NCBI GenBank assembly: GCA_944321635.1
Contig: CALULY010000020.1
Coordinates: 1 to 43,615, forward strand
Direction of reading: 5' to 3'
Length of the DNA: 43,615 nucleotides
From: an uncultured Bacteroidaceae bacterium
GTDB lineage: Bacteria > Bacteroidota > Bacteroidia > Bacteroidales > Bacteroidaceae
How positions within the stretch are numbered: the first letter of the stretch is position 1; the number at the start of each line of letters is the position of its first letter. Made by a program: the position numbers and the translations under genes. The notes beneath the pieces were generated by a model that searched no databases, was not told the origin of the DNA, and was given only the letters and a program-made list of their open reading frames with translations. Shown here one piece after another: positions 1 to 7,775 of this stretch.

Positions 1-137
1 GGGTCAACGAAACGGGACAATGGGCGGTAGGCATAATAGGGCAACTCCTCAAACACCACATCCCGGATAAAAGCGTATGCCGATGGCGATTGCACGCCAA
101 AGCCCTTGCTGTAACGCATCCGCACCAGATGCACCAT
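1..137 (-). CDS. N-terminal fragment of a putative class I SAM-dependent methyltransferase
   Basis: An open leftward frame runs off the left edge of the window without a stop. From the ATG at 137 it reads MVHLVRMRYSKGFGVQSPSA and continues with a segment containing FIRDVVFEELPYYAYRPLS. From memory this resembles the N-terminus of short class I SAM-dependent methyltransferases of Bacteroidales, which carry a conserved HSPF/QSP-like motif before the Rossmann domain. The catalytic domain lies outside the window, so the function is not proven. The same frame is open further upstream, with ATG codons ending at 164 and 206; the start is therefore uncertain. The gene is divergent from the TonB-dependent receptor, and the 5' regions overlap only if the longer starts are used. 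Confidence 0.5.
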   Translation of the reverse strand, partial: MVHLVRMRYSKGFGVQSPSAYAFIRDVVFEELPYYAYRPLSRFVD

Positions 138-287
138 GAGTGAACGTAACCAGCAGCGTCCCATTCCGTAACGAGTTTTGGCAAAAATAGGCACATTAAA
201 CAACATAAGCCCGTCACGGCCGGTTAAAAAGTCACGTTATCTCAAAATACCAATCCATCAGTATTGCTTGCTAACGATGGCAAGGAC

Positions 288-295
288 TATCTTTG
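288..295 (+). promoter_or_regulatory. Bacteroidota -7 box of the TonB-dependent receptor
   Basis: TATCTTTG fits the TAnnTTTG consensus. A CTTG at 267-270 lies 17 bases upstream and could be the -33 element. The box lies 17 bases before the ATG at 313 and so supports that start over an upstream in-frame ATG at 178. Confidence 0.55.
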
Positions 296-312
296 CGGCA
301 AAATCACAAGAA

Positions 313-2640
313 ATGGAATTGAAATACTGCGCCGCAGCCATCATCGGGCTCGCATCATCACTTGCAGCGTTCCCGTCGGTGACGGGCGAGGTGTCAGACA
401 CCACACGTGTCGTCAACATAGATGAAATCGTCGTCATCGCATCACCCAAGGAAAACTACATGGCCAGGCAGACACCTGCATCGATATCAATCATCAACAA
501 GAGGGCACTCAAGGAGAACCATGTCGATGACTTGAAAGGCCTGAGCAACATCGTCCCCAACTTTTTCATGCCCGACTACGGGTCACGGCTCACGTCGGCC
601 ATATATATAAGAGGGATAGGTTCACGCATCAACACGCCGGCCGTGGGGCTCTATGTTGACAACGTGCCCTACGTGGATAAGTCGGCATTCGATTTCAACT
701 TCTACGACATCGAGCGGGTCGATGTGCTGCGCGGGCCGCAAGGCACACTCTACGGGCGCAACACCATGGGTGGGCTCATCAGGGTGCACACCCGTTCACC
801 ATTCGACTACCAAGGCACTGACCTGCGGCTCAGCGCGGGGAGTTACAACAATTACAGTGCTTCGGTGACGCACTACCACCGCATCAGCGAGCGGTTCGCC
901 TTCTCGGCTGGGGGATTTTACAGATATGGAGGGGGGTACTTTGAGAACACCGCCCTGCACCACAAGGCCGACCGTCTCAGCAACGGCGGTGGCAGGGTGC
1001 GTGCCATCGTGCGTCCTAACGAGCGGCTTGACATCGATATGGCAGTCACCTACGACCACAACAACCAGGGCGGCTATGCCTACGCTCCATACGACAAGGT
1101 GACAGGCCAGGTGGGGCAAGTGGCGACCAACGAGGACGGGCATTATGACCGCGACATGGTGAATGCCTCGGTCAAGGTGAGCCGCACCACAGACCGCGTG
1201 ATGCTCAGCAGTGTCACCGGATACCAATATCTTAAAGACAGGATGTTCCTTGACCAGGACTTCACGACGAGGGACATCTACACTCTGGAGCAACGGCAAC
1301 GGATGCACAATGTCAGCGAGGAACTGGTGGCGAGGAGCAATCACGACGGCCGTTACCAATGGACTACCGGCGCGTTTTTCTTCCACCAGTCGCTGAACAC
1401 CAACGCCCCGGTGACATTCAAGCGCGGGGGGCTTGACATGATCGAGCAGACGATTGCCGATGCTATGAGCGGTGCTCCCGTCTCGGTCAAGCTGCTTGGC
1501 GACGTGATGCCCATAACGGGCAGCTACGACACACCGGTCACTGGAGCGGCCGTCTACCACCAATCGACCATTGACGGCATGCTGACCGACGGGTTGTCAC
1601 TCACCCTCGGGCTGCGGTTGGACTATGAGCGGATGAGCATCACGCACTCCACACACACATCGGCCACTGCCCAGGCCTACATGATGGGGCAAGCCATGGG
1701 CGCGCCAATTGGTATGCCAGTTGACATCGACGGGAGCGAAGATGACGATTATCTCAAGCTGCTGCCGAAAGTCACGGTCAAGTATGCATTCAAGAGCGGA
1801 AGCGCCTACGCCACCATCAGCCGTGGTTACCGCTCGGGGGGATATAACGTGCAGATGTTCTCGGACATAGCGAGGGAAAAGCTCATGCAATCCCGTCCCG
1901 GTGGCGGAAGCCAAAGCGGCGGTGACGGCACGTCATACGCAGACATAAGGGACATCATCCGCTACAAGCCCGAACAGACATGGAACTACGAGGCAGGCAC
2001 TCACCTTGACTTGTTCGACGAGCGGCTCGACATCGACGTGGCAGCATTCTATATGCAGACGACCGATCAGCAGATAGCCCTCTTCGCCCCGGGCGGTTTC
2101 GGGCGGATGACCGTCAACAGCGGCAAGAGCCGCAGCGCGGGTGTCGAGGCGTCAGTGACCGCGCGTCCTGCCCGTCCGTTGACGCTTATGGCGAGTTATG
2201 GCTACACCAATGCGCAGTTCACCGACTATGCGACAAATGTCAAGACTGACAAGGGGCTGGCTGATGTCAACTATGACGGCAACTTCATCCCCATGGTGCC
2301 GCAACACACGTTGCACGCCGAGGCACGCTACACTGCTGGCTGCAACAGGTCAAGGGGATGGGTTGACAAGGTGACATTCGGCGTAGCGTACAATGGAGCG
2401 GGACGCATCTATTTCACCGAGACCAATGATGTGAAGCAGGACTTCTACGGGACGCTTGACATAGACTTCGGCGTGTGGCGCGGCAACTTCAACGCTACGT
2501 TGTGGTTGCAAAACGTGCTGGATGCCGACTACAGGACATTCTACTTTGAGACCATCGGCGAGACGATGAGCGACAAGGCTGGTTTTTTCCAGCGGGGCAA
2601 GCCGTTCCACTTTGGCATAGACATAGCTTATAGCTTCTGA
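313..2640 (+). CDS. TonB-dependent outer-membrane receptor
   Basis: The 775-residue product is a TonB-dependent receptor: a 22-strand outer-membrane barrel with an N-terminal plug that imports a ligand using TonB-ExbBD energy. Residues 1-30 form a signal peptide (MELKYCAAAIIGLASSLAAF). A TonB-box-like DEIVVIAS follows, then a plug domain with TPASISII, IRGIGSR, GLYVDNVPY and the classic VDVLRGPQGTLYGRNTMGG. The C-terminus ends in FHFGIDIAYSF, the terminal aromatic that barrels need for insertion. There is no N-terminal carboxypeptidase-like domain and no SusD partner next to it, so it looks more like a siderophore, heme or cobalamin receptor than a glycan SusC. The substrate cannot be read from the sequence. 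The frame is open from 178, but the promoter at 288-295 and the signal peptide favour 313. Confidence 0.9.
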   Translation: MELKYCAAAIIGLASSLAAFPSVTGEVSDTTRVVNIDEIVVIASPKENYMARQTPASISIINKRALKENHVDDLKGLSNIVPNFFMPDYGSRLTSAIYIRGIGSRINTPAVGLYVDNVPYVDKSAFDFNFYDIERVDVLRGPQGTLYGRNTMGGLIRVHTRSPFDYQGTDLRLSAGSYNNYSASVTHYHRISERFAFSAGGFYRYGGGYFENTALHHKADRLSNGGGRVRAIVRPNERLDIDMAVTYDHNNQGGYAYAPYDKVTGQVGQVATNEDGHYDRDMVNASVKVSRTTDRVMLSSVTGYQYLKDRMFLDQDFTTRDIYTLEQRQRMHNVSEELVARSNHDGRYQWTTGAFFFHQSLNTNAPVTFKRGGLDMIEQTIADAMSGAPVSVKLLGDVMPITGSYDTPVTGAAVYHQSTIDGMLTDGLSLTLGLRLDYERMSITHSTHTSATAQAYMMGQAMGAPIGMPVDIDGSEDDDYLKLLPKVTVKYAFKSGSAYATISRGYRSGGYNVQMFSDIAREKLMQSRPGGGSQSGGDGTSYADIRDIIRYKPEQTWNYEAGTHLDLFDERLDIDVAAFYMQTTDQQIALFAPGGFGRMTVNSGKSRSAGVEASVTARPARPLTLMASYGYTNAQFTDYATNVKTDKGLADVNYDGNFIPMVPQHTLHAEARYTAGCNRSRGWVDKVTFGVAYNGAGRIYFTETNDVKQDFYGTLDIDFGVWRGNFNATLWLQNVLDADYRTFYFETIGETMSDKAGFFQRGKPFHFGIDIAYSF

Positions 2641-2674
2641 GGCGTGAGCCGGATGTTTGGCGCGGCGGCTCGCC

Positions 2675-2740
2675 TTGTAAGTGGCACTTACAATCTTTGT
2701 AACTCTGACTTACAACCTTTGTAACTCGGATTTACAAAGC
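2675..2740. repeat. TTGTAA dyad array, three units, 22-base period (copy 1)
   Basis: Three 19-base dyads of the form TTGTAA-N7-TTACAA begin at 2675, 2697 and 2719, exactly 22 bases apart: TTGTAAGTGGCACTTACAA, TTGTAACTCTGACTTACAA and TTGTAACTCGGATTTACAA. They are followed by AAGCACTCCACGG, which recurs after copy 3 near 43006-43019 as AAGCACCCCACG. GCCGTGGCTCGCCG at 2791-2804 recurs beside copy 2 at 28631-28644. The array sits between the convergent receptor and rlmH genes. An imperfect GC-rich hairpin at 2641-2673 may end the receptor transcript. Confidence 0.85.
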
Positions 2741-2859
2741 ACTCCACGGCCGTGGCTCACCGATTCATGATTTTGATTCGCCGACCTGGGGCCGTGGCTC
2801 GCCGAGGCGTGGCGGCGGAGCACCGCTGCGGCACGGTGGCATAAGTATGTCATCGGATG

Positions 2860-3333
2860 TCAGTCGTGGTGGTAGGGACCGCCGGAGAGTATGTTCAAGG
2901 CGCGGTAGAGCTGCTCGACGAAGATGAGCCTGACCATCTGGTGCGAAAAGGTCATGCGCGACAGCGACAACCGCTCGGCGGCTGCGGCATATACATCAGG
3001 CGAGAAGCCATAGGGACCGCCGATGACGAAGACGAGCCTCTTGCCGCCAGCCGATGAACGCCGCTCGAACCATGAGGCGAATTGCCTCGATGTCAGTTCC
3101 TTGCCCGCCTCGTCGAGGAGGACAAGTGTGTCGCCGGGCTGGATTTCCTTCAACAGGAGTTCACCTTCCTTGGCTTTCTGCTGGTCGAAGGTCATGTTCC
3201 TGTTGTTCTTGAGGTCGGGGATGACGATGAGGTCAAATGGGATGTAATGCCCTATGCGTCCCACATAGTCGTCAATCGATGCGGCAAAGTTGCGGTCGGC
3301 GGTCTTGCCTATGACAATCAGCACTGTTTTCAT
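2860..3333 (-). CDS. rlmH: 23S rRNA (pseudouridine-1915-N3)-methyltransferase RlmH
   Basis: RlmH is a SPOUT-fold enzyme that methylates N3 of pseudouridine 1915 in helix 69 of 23S rRNA, acting on assembled 70S ribosomes. The 157-residue product has the normal family length and all hallmark motifs: LDEAGKELTSRQFASW near residues 73-88, the SAM-binding FVIGGPYG near 102-109, and the C-terminal block LSLSRMTFSHQMVRLIFVEQLYRA ending in GGPYHHD (quoted here in overlapping form from residues about 122-157). It lies 32 bases after the TPR gene on the same strand and is probably co-transcribed with it. Confidence 0.96.
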   Translation of the reverse strand: MKTVLIVIGKTADRNFAASIDDYVGRIGHYIPFDLIVIPDLKNNRNMTFDQQKAKEGELLLKEIQPGDTLVLLDEAGKELTSRQFASWFERRSSAGGKRLVFVIGGPYGFSPDVYAAAAERLSLSRMTFSHQMVRLIFVEQLYRALNILSGGPYHHD

Positions 3334-3365
3334 CGGTTATGGTCTTTTAGTGATGCGGCACGGTC

Positions 3366-4223
3366 TCACCGCTTTGCGCGGCGGGGGCGGCTCTTCTCCC
3401 CTTGTTTGCAACTGCCGATCAGGACGCGCAAGCGGGCATCGTCGGCTCCGAGGACGATTGCCTTCTCGTATTCCTGCACGGCAAGTTCGCTGAGCCCTTT
3501 ATCCTTATATATATTGCCACGCAGGATGTGGACTTCCGGATTCTCGCTCCCCATCTCCACGAGGCGGCCGAGGTCGGCAAGGGCCAGTTCGCTATGCCCT
3601 GCTTCGTAGTGCGTGTTCGCCCACGCCATCAGCACATCTTCATCGTCGGGAAAGTCCTTTTCAAGGCTTGTGAGCAATGCGGCGGCTTGCTCGAACTTGC
3701 GCTGGCTGTTGTAGAACAGGACGGCGGAGAGCCTCACGTTCTTATCCCCGGGCTTGAGCTCCAAGAGACGCTTGTAGTCTGTCTCGGCCTTTTCGTGTTC
3801 GCCTCGCTTTGCAAGAAAGTATGCCCTGAAAAACAATGCCTCGGTGTTCTCGGGAGCGACATCGACCACGTTGCTGAAATCCGCCAGCGCCTTGTCATCA
3901 TCCCCTGTCATCAAGTAGAGCTGGCCGCGCTGCATCAGTATGGGCACTGACAATGGGTAGTAATTTAGGGCTGTTGACAATGCGGCTATCGCGTCGCCGG
4001 GCTGCCCCTTGGCCAGCAAGACATTGCCCAAGTTGGCATAGAGCATGGCATTGCGGGCATCGGAAGGAGAGGTGGCTATGGCGCGTTTGAAGAGTGTCTC
4101 GGCTGCATCCAAGCGTCCAGCCTCCAGGCTGTCTATGGCCATGCCGGCCAATTGGTCGTAGGTCTGAGCCGTGGCCATGAGCGGGAAGATGATTGCCAGC
4201 AGGCACAATGGAATCTTTGACAT
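3366..4223 (-). CDS. Secreted tetratricopeptide-repeat protein
   Basis: The 285-residue product begins with a signal peptide (MSKIPLCLLAIIFPLMATAQ), then consists almost entirely of about six or seven degenerate TPR helices, for example LYANLGNVLLAKGQPGDAIA and RGNIYKDKGLSELAVQEYEK. TPR proteins are scaffolds, so a periplasmic protein-protein interaction role is likely; no catalytic domain is visible. The C-terminus is basic (KSRPRRAKR). It has its own probable promoter (TAATTTTG, 4257-4250 on the minus strand) and is followed by rlmH after 32 bases. I cannot assign a specific partner. Confidence 0.85.
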   Translation of the reverse strand: MSKIPLCLLAIIFPLMATAQTYDQLAGMAIDSLEAGRLDAAETLFKRAIATSPSDARNAMLYANLGNVLLAKGQPGDAIAALSTALNYYPLSVPILMQRGQLYLMTGDDDKALADFSNVVDVAPENTEALFFRAYFLAKRGEHEKAETDYKRLLELKPGDKNVRLSAVLFYNSQRKFEQAAALLTSLEKDFPDDEDVLMAWANTHYEAGHSELALADLGRLVEMGSENPEVHILRGNIYKDKGLSELAVQEYEKAIVLGADDARLRVLIGSCKQGEKSRPRRAKR

Positions 4224-4249
4224 AACGTTGTCTTGTTAATGGTGCGGGA

Positions 4250-4257
4250 CAAAATTA
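4250..4257 (-). promoter_or_regulatory. -7 box of the TPR-rlmH transcript
   Basis: On the minus strand this reads TAATTTTG, matching TAnnTTTG, 26 bases before the start codon. No clear -33 element is visible. Confidence 0.45.
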
Positions 4258-4330
4258 TCCATTTGCGGCCATGCCGACTGGACGCAGCGGCTAAAACTAT
4301 GTTAATGCGTGTCTCGCGGCGATGGCAACG

Positions 4331-5554
4331 TCAGAGGGTGATGTCCTCAAGTATCTTTTCTGTCGCCCCGGCACGGCTCACGACGTAGTGTCCCGCCGCC
4401 TCTCCTGACTTGGTAAGGAACTCTTTGTCTGAAACAAGACGGTCGAGCAACGCCTCGAGTGCCGCGTAATTGCTTATGGTGAACGCCCCTCCCGTCTCGA
4501 TCAACTCTTTTGCCTCGACAAATTTCTGGTACTTCGGACCGAAAATGACCGGTATCCCGTAGACCGCCGCTTCAAGCGTGTTGTGTATGCCAACGCCGAA
4601 ACCGCCTCCGACGTATGACATCGTGCCGTAACGGTAGATGGACGACAGCAGCCCGTAGCAGTCCACTATCAGGCAATCAGCCTTGGCGGCTTTTTCCGGG
4701 GTAGCCTTTGAGTAACGCACGTATGGCCGTTTGAGCCTGTTGATGATGTCAACGAGGTGCAGGTCGTCGATGACATGGGGGGCTATGATGAGCTTCATGC
4801 CAGGATGCTCGTTGAAGTAACGGATGAACAGTTCCTCATCCGGCTGCCATGAACTGCCGGCCACGAGCACTTGCCCGCCACCGCAGAATGCTTCCACCAA
4901 TGGCAGTTCCTTGGCGCTGTGCATGATTTCGAGCACGCGGTCAAACCGTGTGTCGCCGGCAATCTTGACATCCGTCACGCCTATCTTGGCCAAGTAGCGG
5001 CGCGACAGCTCGTTTTGCACGTAAAGGCAGGTGAAGTCGTGCAGCACCTTGCGGTAAAGCCCGCCGTACCACTTGAAGAACACTTGGTCTTTGCGGAACA
5101 CCGACGAGACGCTGTAAGTAGGTATGCCCCTGCGCTTCAATTCGTCGAGGTAGTTTTTCCAAAACTCATACTTGATGAAGAACGCCATCGACGGCCGCGC
5201 CAAGTCGAGGAACTTGCGGACATTGTGCGGCTTGTCGAACGGGAGGTAGCACACGATGTCTGCACCTTCGTAATGTTTGCGCACTTCGTAGCCCGACGGT
5301 GAGAAAAACGTCAACAGTATCTTCTTGTCCGGATGCCTCCTCTTGATTTCCTCAATCATTGGCCGCCCCTGCTCAAACTCCCCGAGCGACGCTGCATGAA
5401 ACCAGATGTAGTCGGCATTCTCCTCCCGTTGCTGCCTCAACAGGTCGTAGACAACCCAGTGCCCCTTGATCATCTTGCGGGGCTTGCGGCTGAAGGGGAA
5501 TAGCAGGTAGGCTGCCAGGTCGTAGAGCGTTATGGCGACGTTGTAGAGCAACAT
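4331..5554 (-). CDS. waaA: 3-deoxy-D-manno-octulosonic acid (Kdo) transferase
   Basis: WaaA (KdtA) transfers Kdo from CMP-Kdo to lipid IVA at the cytoplasmic face of the inner membrane, the first step of LPS core assembly. The 407-residue product has the usual family length. It has an N-terminal membrane-anchoring segment (VAITLYDLAAYLLFPF), the glycosyltransferase N-domain motif HAASLGEFEQGRP near residues 53-65, which contains the catalytic glutamate, and the C-terminal nucleotide-binding motif YVGGGFGVGIHNTLEAAVYG followed by PVIFGPKYQKFVEA. It starts 12 bases after the gltX stop, so the two are probably one transcript. Its presence shows that the host is a lipid A-making Gram-negative. 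Confidence 0.95.
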   Translation of the reverse strand: MLLYNVAITLYDLAAYLLFPFSRKPRKMIKGHWVVYDLLRQQREENADYIWFHAASLGEFEQGRPMIEEIKRRHPDKKILLTFFSPSGYEVRKHYEGADIVCYLPFDKPHNVRKFLDLARPSMAFFIKYEFWKNYLDELKRRGIPTYSVSSVFRKDQVFFKWYGGLYRKVLHDFTCLYVQNELSRRYLAKIGVTDVKIAGDTRFDRVLEIMHSAKELPLVEAFCGGGQVLVAGSSWQPDEELFIRYFNEHPGMKLIIAPHVIDDLHLVDIINRLKRPYVRYSKATPEKAAKADCLIVDCYGLLSSIYRYGTMSYVGGGFGVGIHNTLEAAVYGIPVIFGPKYQKFVEAKELIETGGAFTISNYAALEALLDRLVSDKEFLTKSGEAAGHYVVSRAGATEKILEDITL

Positions 5555-5566
5555 GGTGCTGACAGA

Positions 5567-7084
5567 TTAGTTCAATGCCTCGACTGCCCTCCTCAGGCGG
5601 CGCAACGTTTCCTCCTTGCCGAGCACCTCGGTGATGTCGAACATCTGCGGGCCTTTGCCCTCCCCGACGATGGCGAGGCGGAACGCATTCATGATTATCC
5701 CGGTGTTGTAGCCCTTGTCCTCTATCCACTGCATGACGATGCGTTCCTGGTTGTGGAGCGAAAAGTCGTCTATGCCCTCAAGCACGTCGGCGAGTTCAAG
5801 CATCTGGCGGGGAGACTCCTCTTTCCAGCGTTTCTTCCTCGTCTTCTCGTCATAGTCCGTCGGTGCGACAAAAAAGAAGCGGCACGTGTCCCACAGTTCC
5901 TTGACGAAGCTGACACGTCCCTTCATCATGCCAACGACCTTGGCAACCTTGTCGAGCGGGGCAGTTACTCCCTCGGCTTGCATCTGTGGCAGCATCTGGC
6001 GGGCAAGGTCGGTGTCGTCGCAGCGTTGGATGTATTGGTGGTTGAACCACTTGCATTTCTCAAAATCAAACTTGGCTCCCGCCTTGCTGCATCTGCGCAA
6101 GTCAAAGAGATGGATGAGCTCGTCGAGCGACATCAGCTCTTGCTCAGTGCCGGGATTCCAACCCAGCAGGGCAAGGAAGTTGATGACAGCCTCGGGCAGG
6201 TAGCCCGCCTCGCGGTAGCCCGACGAGACCTCGCCCGTCTTGGGGTCATGCCATTCGAGCGGGAACACAGGGAAGCCGAGCCTGTCTCCGTCCCTCTTGC
6301 TGAGCTTGCCGTTGCCCTCAGGTTTTAGCAACAAGGGCAGGTGTGCGAACTCCGGCATGGTGTCCTCCCAGCCGAATGCCCTGTAAAGCAACATATGGAG
6401 CGGTGCCGACGGCAGCCACTCCTCACCACGTATGACATGGGACACTCGCATCAGGTGGTCATCCACAATGTTGGCGAGATGATAGGTGGGCAACCCGTCA
6501 GCCGACTTGTAGAGCACCTTGTCATCGAGTATCGACGAGTTGATGACCACATCGCCACGGATGATGTCGTTGACGTGGACATCCTCGCCCGGCTCGATTT
6601 TGAAGCGGACGACATACGCCGCCCCGCTGTCAAGCAGCCTCGCCACCTCGTCGGCGGGAAGCGAAAGCGAGTTGCGCATTGCCATGCGGGTCGAAGCGTC
6701 GTACTGGAAGTTCTTGACCTCCGCCCTCTTCGCCTCAAGTTCCGACGGCGTGTCGAATGCGTAGTAGGCCTTGCCCGCGTCGATGAGCACCTGCACATAT
6801 CGCTTGTAGATGTCGCGCCGCTCCGACTGCCGGTAGGGGCCGCAATCACCGCCGATGCCCACGCCCTCGTCAAACTCAAGGCCGAGCCATTTGAACGATT
6901 CGATTATGTATTCCTCCGCACCTGGGACGAAACGGTGGGAGTCGGTGTCCTCAATCCTGAAGATGAAGTCGCCGCCATGCTGGCGCGCGAACAGGTAATT
7001 GTAAAGTGCCGTGCGGACACCGCCGATGTGCAGCGGCCCGGTGGGACTCGGGGCGAAACGCACCCTGACTTTCCTTTCTGACAT
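5567..7084 (-). CDS. gltX: Glutamyl-tRNA synthetase
   Basis: This class I aminoacyl-tRNA synthetase charges tRNA-Glu. The 505-residue product has the HIGH-type motif as HIGG at residues 19-22 (within [20 protein letters not shown]), the conserved RIEDTD, and a KMSKS-type motif as KLSKRDGD near residue 260. The C-terminal anticodon-binding domain is complete (ending [12 protein letters not shown]). It is cytosolic and essential. It is the first gene of a leftward pair with waaA, and a probable -7 box lies at 7177-7170. Confidence 0.97.
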   Translation of the reverse strand: MSERKVRVRFAPSPTGPLHIGGVRTALYNYLFARQHGGDFIFRIEDTDSHRFVPGAEEYIIESFKWLGLEFDEGVGIGGDCGPYRQSERRDIYKRYVQVLIDAGKAYYAFDTPSELEAKRAEVKNFQYDASTRMAMRNSLSLPADEVARLLDSGAAYVVRFKIEPGEDVHVNDIIRGDVVINSSILDDKVLYKSADGLPTYHLANIVDDHLMRVSHVIRGEEWLPSAPLHMLLYRAFGWEDTMPEFAHLPLLLKPEGNGKLSKRDGDRLGFPVFPLEWHDPKTGEVSSGYREAGYLPEAVINFLALLGWNPGTEQELMSLDELIHLFDLRRCSKAGAKFDFEKCKWFNHQYIQRCDDTDLARQMLPQMQAEGVTAPLDKVAKVVGMMKGRVSFVKELWDTCRFFFVAPTDYDEKTRKKRWKEESPRQMLELADVLEGIDDFSLHNQERIVMQWIEDKGYNTGIIMNAFRLAIVGEGKGPQMFDITEVLGKEETLRRLRRAVEALN

Positions 7085-7169
7085 TTCTATATTTCCGTTA
7101 TATGTGACTTAACCTGACCGGAGTAAGACCCGATAAAGCTAAATTTTGTTTAAATCAGCGAACTGGCGG

Positions 7170-7177
7170 CAAAGTTA
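7170..7177 (-). promoter_or_regulatory. -7 box of gltX-waaA
   Basis: The minus strand reads TAACTTTG, matching TAnnTTTG, 85 bases before the gltX start. No convincing -33 element is seen. Confidence 0.4.
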
Positions 7178-7320
7178 GTGAAAAATCCTTTAATGCCGCC
7201 CCACAGCCGATACTATAATACCGCGCCCCGCCACCGCCTCATACATACGGCACGGCATACCCTGCCACAGCCGCGAGACCAGGGCAAAAAGCTGCACAGC
7301 CGGACTCAAAGTGCGGTACG

Positions 7321-7514
7321 GTCAGACATAAACTTCCATGATGTCTGGTCTAAACTTCCGTCAGGTCAGACCTAAAGTTCATTACCCCCTGACATAAAGT
7401 AAAAACAAAACTTTTGAATATATAAACAAAACTTTTGAATGAACTTTATGTACGGGGAAAACGAACTTTATGCCCCGTGAAGTTGAAGTTCATGTTTGGC
7501 CTCATCGGTTTTAT
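7321..7514. repeat. 22-base-phased AAAGTT element, copy A (two-unit core)
   Basis: The left arm has four TAAA(C/G)TT modules starting at 7329, 7351, 7373 and 7395 (exact 22-base steps). The core is two 21-base AT-rich units at 7403-7423 and 7424-7444. The right arm has inverted modules AACTTTATG at 7442 and 7464, AAGTTCATG at 7486 and a degenerate one at about 7507. The right end carries GGCCTCATCGG (7498-7508), also found at the end of copy C. It lies in the 691-base gap between gltX and the AAA+ gene; the rest of the gap holds no convincing gene, only an attenuator-like hairpin at 7684-7715. Confidence 0.85.
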
Positions 7515-7679
7515 CCCCTATTGCAGGCCTGCTGGATGCAGCGGCGCAGCGGTGGAGACGCACGATGTGCATCCCCGGAGTTCCGGGGCATTTGAATGGG
7601 ATAGTGATAGATGGCCGACGCGAGGATGTCGCCTGTGTCGCGGTCGCCCCGCCATTTGGCGCGTGCCGTCCGGGCATGA

Positions 7680-7715
7680 GAAAGCGGCTGCCCGGGGTTG
7701 GCCTCAGACAGCCGC
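7680..7715 (-). terminator. Possible terminator of the AAA+ ATPase gene
   Basis: On the minus strand GCGGCTG (7715-7709) pairs with CAGCCGC (7690-7684) and is followed by TTTCTC. It lies about 60 bases after the stop codon. The loop is long and the T run short, so this is only moderately convincing. Confidence 0.4.
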
Positions 7716-7775
7716 GAACAATTGAGCGGGTGCACGTGTGCCGTGCTTTGGAGGGGCGCGGGGCGCGGATGCTGA

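Noticed and set aside
178..312. N-terminal extension of the TonB-dependent receptor
   Set aside because: The extension precedes the -7 box at 288-295 in part and would bury the signal peptide 45 residues into the protein.
796..1563. Long leftward open frame inside the TonB-dependent receptor gene
   Set aside because: It is antisense to a clear receptor domain, has no recognisable fold and reflects high GC. Several similar shadows occur opposite gltX, the di-heme gene and cysD.
2675..2740. CRISPR array
   Set aside because: The 22-base step leaves spacers of only 3 bases between 19-base dyads, there are at most three units and no cas genes. The same applies to the AAAGTT elements.
7178..7770. 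Several short open frames in the gap before the AAA+ gene
   Set aside because: They overlap the phased repeat or each other in multiple frames, lack promoters and show no protein similarity I can see.
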